Shown: one piece after another, positions 58,201 to 64,000 of the stretch | Layout: the number at the start of each line of letters is the position of its first letter | How positions within the stretch are numbered: the first letter of the stretch is position 1 | Origin: Beroe forskalii | Lineage: Eukaryota; Ctenophora; Nuda; Beroida; Beroidae | DNA: 64,000 nucleotides | Direction of reading: 5' to 3' | Assembly (NCBI GenBank): GCA_011033025.1 | Contig: WFMF01000011.1 | Location: 682,001-746,000, forward strand | Notes under the pieces: model-generated | Databases searched by the model: none | Seen by the model: only the letters and a program-made list of their open reading frames with translations | Told to the model about the DNA's origin: nothing | Position numbers and translations under genes: made by a program

Positions 58201-61200
58201 TGCATCCAAGTGCATCCAATTTGCATCCATTTTCACGGAATCATGAACTCTTCGCGTCCCAAAGATGACATGTTAGGAATGCTCAAACAAAATGTCAGAA
58301 TGTTTAAAACATCATTCCTAAACTTTTGAAAACTCTGACGAGCTTTCAAATTTTGTTCCAATTTTATTCCAAAAGGTCGAAAACATCAACTCAAGGTGGC
58401 AGCCTTGCCTATGAGACTTGTTTCCATCCACCCCATCTCCTAATAAGTCCCACTTGACGTACTAAACACGGCCATTGACTAGCTGGTAACCTGAACAAGT
58501 TGAATTAGTACTGTAATACTCGCAAATCATTTTAAGAGTGATAAAGACCCACCAGTTTTATAGTATCTGGAATGTCAAGGTTTAAGGGAGCGTGTAGTCC
58601 AGACAGGACCGTTTGCAAGGTGTCATGGATCACAACCCATACATGAGCACAGCAGTCTGCAGCAGTAACAGTCCCAGTGAACTCCCCAACCAATTCAGGA
58701 GCTTCTGATATGGCTGCAAAAGATGGGTGTCAACAAACACAGGTGATGGGTTCAATAAAGTGTAACAAACCAGGCAGAAAAACATGTGTTTAATACTTTA
58801 ATATTCTGTAAATTTCATCACTCATTCAAGTCAACAAGACTACATCACTGAAAGGAAAAAGGGTAGACTAAAAAGACTTACGATTGTGGCAAGAGTAGAC
58901 ATCACAGTGGTTCAGAGGGTCAAAAGTTCGTTCGGCAGTCATCGCGTCACCGGACTTCTCTTCACTGAAACAAGTACAAACCTTATCACACTGCATATTG
59001 ACTGGTCTCCGAAATTCACTTCTAGCTTTCTAGATCAATAAATCGCGATGGTATTTCAAACAACTGTTTTACATCGTCTCCTGCAACCCATTTGTTTTCG
59101 TTACTCACTCTGTCTGCAAGCCGAGCATGGACTTGAGGTTGTTAGTTACTCACTCTGTCTGCAAGCCGAGCAAGGACTTGAGGTTGTTAGTTACTCACTC
59201 TGTCTGCAAGCCGAGCATGGACTTGAGGTTGTTAGTTACTCACTCTGTCTACAAGCTTGAGGTTGTTAGTTACTTGTCGAGAGCATGGACTTGAGGTTGT
59301 TAGTTAATCACTCTGTCTGCAAGCCGAGCATGGACTTGAGGTTGTTAGTTACCACTCTGTCTGCAAGCCGAGCATTGGGTTGTTACTGCCTGAGGTTGGA
59401 CTTGTATTGTTAGTTACTCACTTTTTTGGCAAGCCGAGAATTTGACCACCAGTTTGCAAGCCGAGCAAGGACTGACTTGAGGTGGACTGAGGTTGTTAGT
59501 TACTCACTCTGTCTGCAAGCCGAGCATGGACTTGAGGTTGTTAGTTACTCAGTTAGTTACTCTCTGTCTGCAAGCCGAGCATGGACTTGGTTGTTAGTTA
59601 CTCACTTGTCTGCAAGCTCTGTCTGCAAGCCGTGAGCATGGACTTAAGGTTGTTAGTTACTCACTCTGTCTGCAAGCCGAGCAAGCGGACTTGAGGTTGT
59701 TAGTTACTCACTCTGTCTGCCGAGCATGAATTGAGGTTGTTAGTTACCACTGTCTGCAAGCCGAGCATGGACTTGAGGTTGTTAGTTACTCACTGACGAG
59801 CATGGACTTGAGGTTGTTAGTTACTCACTCTGTCTGCAAGCCGAGCATGGACTTGAGGTTGTTAGTTACTCTGCAAGCCGAGCATGGACTTATACTTGAG
59901 GTTGTTAGTTACTCACTTGCCCTGCAAGCCGAGCATGGACTTGAGGTTGTTAGTTACTCACTCTGTCTGCAAGCTGAGCATGGACTTGAGGTTGTTAGTT
60001 ACTCACTCTGTCTGCAAGCTGAGCATGGACTTGAGGTTGTTAGTTACTACTCACTCTGTCTGCAAGCCGAGCATGGACTTGAGGTTGTTAGTTACTCACT
60101 CTGTCTGCAAGCCGAGCATGGTTAGTTAAGGACTTGAGGTTGTTAGTTACTCACTCTGTCTGCAAAGCATGGACTTGAGGTTGTTAGTTACTTGGAGGGT
60201 TGTTAGTTCTGTCTGCAAGCCGAGCATGGACTTGAGGTTGTTAGTTACTCACTCTGTCTGCAAGCCGAGCACTTGAGGTTGTTAGTTTACTTGAGAGGTG
60301 GTTAGTGACTTGAGTTGTTAGTTACTCACTCTGTCTGCAAGCCGAGCATGGACTTGAGGTTGTTAGTTACTCACTCTGTCTGCAAGCCGAGCATGGAATT
60401 TGAGGTTGTTAGTTACTCACTCTGTCTGCAAGCTGAGCATGGACTTGAGGTTGTTAGTTATCACTCTGTCTGCAAGCAAGCCTGAGGTTGTTAGTTACTT
60501 CATAGACTTGAGGTTGTTAGTTACTCACTCGCAAGCCGAGCATGGACTTTGAGGTTGTTAGTTACTCACTCTGTCTGCAAGCCGAGCATGGCGGGACTTG
60601 AGGTTGTTAGTTACTACTCTGTCTGCAAGCCGAGCATGGACTTGAGGTTGTTAGTTACTCACTCTGTCTGCAAGAAGCTTGAGGTTGTTAGGTTACTACT
60701 TGCCTGACTTGAGGTTGTTAGTTACTCACTCTGTCTGCAAGCCGAGCATGGACTTGAGGTTGTTAGTTACTCACTCTGTCTGCAAGCCGAGCATGGACTT
60801 GAGGTTGTTAGTTACCACTTGCCCGTGCTTGTTACATGGACTTGAGGTTGTTAGTTACCACTCTGTCTGCAAGCCGAGCATGGACTTGAGGTTGTTAGTT
60901 ACTCACTCTGTCTGCAAGCCGAGCATGGACTTGAGGTTGTTAGTTACTCACTCTGTCTGCAAGCCAGTTACTCACTCATGGACTTGAGGTTGTTAGTTAC
61001 TCACTCTGTCTGCAAGCTTAGTATGGACTTGAGGTTGTTAGTTACTCACTCTGTCTGCAAGCCGAGCATGGACTTGAGGTTGTTAGTTACTCACTCTGTC
61101 TGCAAGCCGAGCATGGACTTGAGGTTGTTAGTTACTCACTCTGTCTGCAAGCCGAGCATGGACTTGAGGTTGTTAGTTACTCACTCCTGTCTGCAAGCTT

Positions 61201-63966
61201 GAGCATGGACTTGAGGTTGTTAGTTACTCACTCTGTCTGCAAGTTGAGGTTGTTAGTTACCACTCTGCAAGCCTTGTTAGTGAGCATGGACTTGAGGTTG
61301 TTAGTTACTCACTCTGTCTGCAAGCCGAGCATGGACTTAAGGTTGTTAGTTACTCACTCTGTCTGCAAGCCGAGCAAGGACTTGAGGTTGTTAGTTACTC
61401 ACTCTGTCTGCAAGCCGAGCATGGACTTGAGGTTGTTAGTTACTCACTCTGTCTGCAAGCCGAGCATGGACCAGGTTGTTAGTTACTACTCTGTCTGCAA
61501 GCTGAGCATGGACTTGAGGTTGTTAGTTACTCACTCTGTCTGCAAGCTGAGCATGGACTTGAGGTTGTTAGTTACTCACTCTGTCTGCAAGCAATGCTTT
61601 GTTAGAGCATGACTTGAGGTTGTTAGTTACTCACTCTGTCTGCAAGTTTGAGGTTGTTAGTGTTACTCACTCTGTCTGCAAGCCGAGCATGGACTTGAGG
61701 TTAGCTCACTTGCCTGCAGCCGAGCATGGACTTACTTGAGGTTGTTAGTTACTCACTCTGACTGCAAGCCGAGCATGGACTTGAGGTTGTTAGTTACTCA
61801 CTCTGTCTGCAAGCCGAGCATGGACTTGAGGTTGTCTAGTTAAGGTTGTTAGTTTACTCACTCCGTCTGCAAGCCGAGCATGGATGGACTTGAGGTTGTT
61901 AGTTACTCACTCTGTCTGCAAGCCTAGTATAGACTTGAGGTTGTTAGTTACTCACTCTGTCTGCAAGCCGAGCATGGACTTGAGGTTAGTTAACTCTGTC
62001 GAAGCCGAGCATGGACTTGAGGTTGTTAGTTACTCACTCTGTCTGCAAGCCGAGCATGGACTTGAGGTTGTTAGTTACTCACTCTGTCTGCAAGCCTAGT
62101 ATAGACTTGAGGTTGTTAGTTACTCACCTGTCTGGCAAAGTTTATGGACTTGAGGTTGTTAGTTACTCACTCTGTCTGCAAGCCGAGCATGGACTTGAGG
62201 TTGTTAGTTACTCACTCTGTCTGCAAGCCGAGCATGGACTTGAGGTTGTTAGTTACTCACTCTGTCTGCAAGCCGAGCATGGACTTGAGGTTGTTTGAGG
62301 TTGTTAGTTACTCACTCTGTCTGCAAGCCGAGCATGGACTTGAGGTTGTTAGTTACTCACTCTGTCTGCAAGCCGAGCATGGACTTGAGGTTGTTAGTTA
62401 CTCACTCTGTCTGCAAGCCGAGCATGGACTTGAGGTTGTTAGTTACTCACTCTGTCTGCAAGCCGAGCATGGACTTGAGGTTGTTAGTTACTCACTCTGT
62501 CTGCAAGCCGAGCATGGACTTGAGGTTGTTAGTTACTCACTCTGTCTGCAAGCCGAGCATGGACTTGAGGTTGTTAGTTACTCACTCTATCTGCAAGCCG
62601 AGCATGGACTTGAGGTTGTTAGTTACTCACTCTGTCTGCAAGCCGAGCATGGACTTGAGGTTGTTAGTTACTCACTCTGTCTGCAAGCTGAGCATGGACT
62701 TGAGGTTGTTAGTTACTCACTCTGTCTGCAAGCCGAGCATGGACTTGAGGTTGTTAGTTACTCACTCTGTCTGCAAGCCGAGCATGGACTTGAGGTTGTT
62801 AGTTACTCACTCTGTCTGCAAGCCGAGCATGGACTTGAGGTTGTTAGTTACTCACTCTGTCTGCAAGCCGAGCATGGACTTGAGGTTGTTAGTTACTCAC
62901 TCTGTCTGCAAGCCGAGCATGGACTTGAGGTTGTTAGTTATTTACTCACTCTGTCTGCAAGCCGAGCATGGACTTGAGGTTGTTAGTTACTCACTCTGTC
63001 TGCAAGCCGAGCATGGACTTGAGGTTGTTAGTTACTCACTCTGTCTGCAAAGCCGAGCATGGACTTGAGGTTGTTAGTTACTCACTCTGTCTGCAAGCCG
63101 AGCATGGACTTGAGGTTGTTAGTTACTCACTCACTCTGTCTGAGGTTGTTAGTTACTTTCACTCTGTCTGCAAGCCATGGACTTGAGGTTGTTAGTTACT
63201 CACTCTGTCTGCAAGCCGAGCATGGACTTGAGGTTGTTAGTTACTCACTCTGTCTGCAAGCCGAGCATGGACTTGAGGTTGTTAGTTACTCACTCTGTCT
63301 GCAAGCCGAGCATGGACTTGAGGTTGTTAGTTACTCACTCTGTCTGCAAGCCGAGCATGGACTTGAGGTTGTTAGTTACTCACTCTGTCTGCAAGCCGAG
63401 CATGGACTTGAGGTTGTTAGTTACTCACTCTATTTGCAAGCCGAGCATGGACTTGAGGTTGTTAGTTACTCACTCTGTCTGCAAGCCGAGCATGGACTTG
63501 AGGTTGTTAGTTACTCACTCTGTCTGCAAGCCAGGCATGGACTGGAGGTTGTTAGTTACTCACTCTGTCTGCAAGCCGAGCATGGACTTGAGGTTGTTAG
63601 TTACTCACTCTGTCTGCAAGCCGAGCATGGACTTGAGGTTGTTAGTTACTCACTCTGTCTGCAAGCCGAGCATGGACTGGAGGTTGTTAGTTACTCACTC
63701 TGTCTGCAAGCCGAGCATGGACTGGAGGTTGTTAGTTACTCACTCTGTCTGCTAGCCGAGCATGGACTTGAGGTTGTTAGTTACTCACTCTGTCTGCAAG
63801 CCGAGCATGGACTTGAGGTTGCTAGTTACTCACTCTGTCTGCAAGCCGAGCATGGACTTGAGGTTGTTAGTAAGCCGCTTGTTGACACCTTGTCCTGAGA
63901 TCACACTAGAGAGAATCATCGAGTTAGGTGGGGTGTTGGGAACCAACGTCTCCATGCTTTCAGATC
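40185..63966 (-). CDS. Multi-Tudor-like domain protein, six exons, incomplete at both ends
   Basis: Exons in order: 63834-63966, 58882-58964, 58553-58713, 44445-44622, 40538-40683, 40185-40310. All five junctions agree in phase and have AG/GT borders, 827 nt in total. Reading through them gives GEFTGTVTAADCCAHVWVV, then YVHYLFWDLSSGRRRR, RTLVDCCDLDSGQFLCVPV and LYILPSDITNLPAA, then DILGKVLTVTQ and YPRVKLHCD. This order fits an extended Tudor domain (barrel core plus SN-like strands). SSLVYVSAIHNAGHFYVQ would begin a second one. The aromatic cage is poorly conserved (VDCCD for VDYGD), so ligand binding is doubtful. Tudor proteins of this kind act in germline RNA granules, but no orthologue is claimed. 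One intron is 13.9 kb. Further exons below 40185 were not found, and a link to the KMT2E-like exons cannot be excluded. Confidence 0.62.
40684..41325 (-). repeat. 26-bp array built on the acceptor of the 40538-40683 exon
   Basis: About 23 copies of a 26-bp unit; on the - strand CTGTAGAAATCCCTTATCTC followed by CTTCAG. The array touches the exon. The unit next to the exon ends CTCCTAATTTCAG, the real acceptor. Each unit is thus a pyrimidine tract plus a TTCAG acceptor-like end. Confidence 0.9.
41330..42490. mobile_element. Foldback element interrupted by a SINE
   Basis: The left arm (about 41778-42053) and right arm (42104-about 42425) are long imperfect inverted copies. Both hold GATCATAAACGCACTCAAAT or its complement and GTTCACCAGGG/CCCTGGTGAAC repeats. 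Outer parts at 41330-41440 and 42415-42490 share GGTTACCGGTCGGTTA-type sequence in inverted orientation. The SINE at 41442-41775 splits the left arm, so the SINE is the younger insertion. Confidence 0.7.
41442..41775 (+). mobile_element. tRNA-derived SINE with poly(A) tail
   Basis: The tRNA-like head has an A box (TAGCGCAGTGG at 41450-41460) and a B box (GGTTCGATT at 41495-41503) at tRNA spacing. A body follows with GAGCGTACAGGAAACTGTGC, then GCAGCGAAGTCTCGGGCGAA, ending in TAAATTTAAAAAAAAAA. This is the fullest copy in the window; parts recur at 12391-12545 and 44247-44416. It interrupts one arm of a foldback element. Transcription would be by RNA polymerase III, with mobilisation in trans by a LINE. 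Confidence 0.88.
42491..43550. other. Intronic stretch without recognised features
   Basis: This lies in the 3.8-kb intron between the exons at 40683 and 44445. A (CT)n run sits near 42964-42980. No exon, repeat array or RNA gene is supported. Confidence 0.4.
43552..44140. repeat. 22-bp minisatellite (ACCATGACAACACCACAGT type)
   Basis: About 26 copies of a 22-bp unit, core ATGACAACACCACAGTGATA plus CC, with A/G variation (GTAATACC, GTGATACC). The - strand frames through it (CCHGITVVLSWY and similar) follow from the repeat period of three units per 22 residues and are not genes. Confidence 0.92.
44247..44416 (+). mobile_element. 5'-truncated copy of the tRNA-derived SINE
   Basis: It starts within the body at TTCACTCAGCCGAGCGTACAGG and follows the 41442-41775 copy to GTTGGAATAGAAGTAAAACG. 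The tRNA-like head is missing. It ends about 30 bp from the Tudor-like exon at 44445. Confidence 0.85.
44623..46175 (-). repeat. ~61-bp array built on the acceptor of the 44445-44622 exon
   Basis: About 25 units of 60-62 bp. On the - strand each reads TATCTTGACACGTACCCCCT CAG, then TACGTACACTACCTGTTCTG GGACCTGTC, then ACCTGCCCAG. The exon at 44622 begins with the same 29 bases (TACGTACACTACCTG through GGACCTGTC). Every unit therefore repeats the acceptor and the first 29 exon bases, encoding YVHYLFWDL. Long open frames on the - strand result from this. Confidence 0.92.
46176..47035. other. Intronic stretch before the retrotransposon
   Basis: AT-rich. A + frame at about 46838-47035 (YGEKVRTPLADVKIVIAEKR region) is cut by the retrotransposon and may be a remnant of an older coding element. 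I do not recognise it. Confidence 0.3.
47036..52759 (-). pseudogene. Decayed non-LTR retrotransposon (R1/LOA/I-like, with RNase H)
   Basis: Reading on the - strand from 52.7 kb down. An endonuclease start (SLGFVQINLNKQRQASKDLG, then LILVQE) lies near 51.0 kb. A Pro-rich linker with LPPWDTAEVKDAREKMRGR follows near 50.1 kb. Reverse transcriptase comes next, with WRNSSGIFLPKPGKDDCR near 49.5 kb, IWFQAGHSTTPAIHKLV, FLDIEGAFDNVSF near 49.25 kb, and a GFADDISL box near 48.99 kb in another frame. A thumb region follows near 48.6 kb. An RNase H-like part (SGAGVVIRGG, then STVFQAEVFAVA) lies near 48.1 kb. Frameshifts and stops break every domain, so it is dead. A 9-bp TCTACTACT at 47027 and 52760 may be the target duplication. 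An RNase H domain after an APE-type endonuclease and RT suggests the R1, LOA or I group. Confidence 0.88.
52996..53205. repeat. Inverted partial copy of the 358-bp satellite
   Basis: Bases about 53080-53205 are the reverse complement of the middle of the satellite unit that follows (TTTGTCGGCATATGTCTGAG through AGTATTGATAAGTTTTTGGT). It sits head to head with the array. Just outside, CACGGAATCAT-type sequence (complement) at about 53025 recurs in the opposite orientation at about 58232, past the second satellite. Confidence 0.75.
53206..54965 (+). repeat. ~358-bp satellite, five copies
   Basis: Units start at about 53265, 53626, 53983, 54342 and 54701, measured at ATGACCCACCTTCAACCGTC. Copies differ by small indels. 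Recognisable blocks are GGTGGCTTTGGCGGCTATCT, ACTTATCAATACTATCGATT and TGGCCTCAGACATATGCC. The frame through copies is not conserved because of the indels, so coding is unlikely. Confidence 0.92.
54966..55797. other. Spacer between the two satellites
   Basis: It starts with a GC patch (CGCGCGCGCTCGATATATGCG) and continues with degenerate CCCAAAA/TTTTGGG-rich sequence that looks like an old relative of the following satellite. No gene is supported. Confidence 0.45.
55798..58215. repeat. ~315-bp satellite, seven copies, first copy inverted
   Basis: Units begin at about 56150, 56459, 56771, 57100, 57422, 57741 and 58066, measured at CTCTCAGTGATGGCC. Blocks include CATATTCCAACCATTTGGAA, TTTTCACCCGGAAAACGACG and GGGAAAATGCATCC. 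Bases 55800-55925 hold the same sequence in reverse orientation, then flip at TAGGACCGCTAAAAAGCC. ATTTTCCCAAAATTGGGAAAAT palindromes lie within units. The array ends at 58190-58215 in broken CATCCA repeats. Confidence 0.92.
59085..63876 (-). repeat. 45-bp array (~100 copies) built on the donor of the 63834-63966 exon
   Basis: On the - strand each unit is 38 exon bases (ACTAACAACCTCAAGTCCAT, then GCTCGGCTTGCAGACAGA) plus the 7-base donor GTGAGTA. The exon end is identical to the first unit. The part next to the exon (about 62145-63876) is almost perfectly homogeneous. The far part (59.1-62.1 kb) is scrambled by many indels and partial units. The 45-bp period keeps all frames open (MDLRLLVTHSVCKPS on +), which explains the large spurious frames. 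Confidence 0.95.
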
Positions 63967-64000
63967 CTGAGATACAGATACAAGATGAGACACAGAGACA

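Noticed and set aside
59085-63876. CRISPR array
   Set aside because: The repeats are directly contiguous with no unique spacers, and the surrounding genes are eukaryotic.
59048-63898. Large + strand frames made of MDLRLLVTHSVCKPS or EVVSYSLCLQAEHGL repeats
   Set aside because: They arise because a 45-bp period keeps all frames open. The biological signal is on the - strand, where the unit equals an exon end plus donor.

Overview
The window looks like nuclear DNA of an invertebrate animal. Genes are split by GT-AG introns with matching phases. The recognisable proteins are metazoan: SMG8, SMCO4-like, a PHD+SET protein of the KMT2E/SETD5 family, a multi-Tudor-like protein and REXO4. Between exons the DNA is AT-rich and crowded with tandem repeats, foldback elements, MITEs, tRNA-derived SINEs and one decayed non-LTR retrotransposon. 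I cannot fix the phylum; a sponge or other early-branching marine animal is a guess.

Layout. 1-3.0 kb: two + strand exons of SMG8, plus a 564-bp hAT-type MITE. 3.7-8.9 kb: a 4.1-kb foldback element and a 49-bp minisatellite. 12.65 kb: an SMCO4-like small membrane protein (-). 13.6-19.7 kb: a five-exon + strand gene for a hAT-like, zinc-finger protein of about 1025 aa, possibly inside its own terminal repeats. 19.4-23.7 kb: GC-rich palindromes and several MITEs. 24.0-35.0 kb: eleven - strand exons, phase-consistent throughout (919 codons plus stop), of a KMT2E/SETD5-like gene. Its last exon is overlapped by an exact-looking 501-bp tandem duplication. 35.2-36.05 kb: a second hAT MITE with TSD. 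37.4-38.2 kb: intronless REXO4 (-). 40.2-64 kb: six - strand exons of a Tudor-like gene, 5' truncated by the window edge. Its introns hold the retrotransposon (47-52.8 kb), two satellites of about 358 and 315 bp, and a 4.8-kb array of about 100 45-bp units.

The most interesting signal is that several minisatellites are built on splice junctions. In the Tudor-like gene the donor at 63834, the acceptors at 44622 and 40683, and the donor at 40185 each sit at the edge of an array. The repeat unit of each array contains that splice site and, in three of the four cases, the adjoining exon bases. A donor of the KMT2E-like gene (30502) shows a single duplication of the same kind. The arrays therefore look like amplified exon-intron boundaries that flood the introns with decoy splice sites. 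Exon coordinates below were derived by hand from splice consensus, phase continuity and protein similarity recalled from memory; no database search was run.
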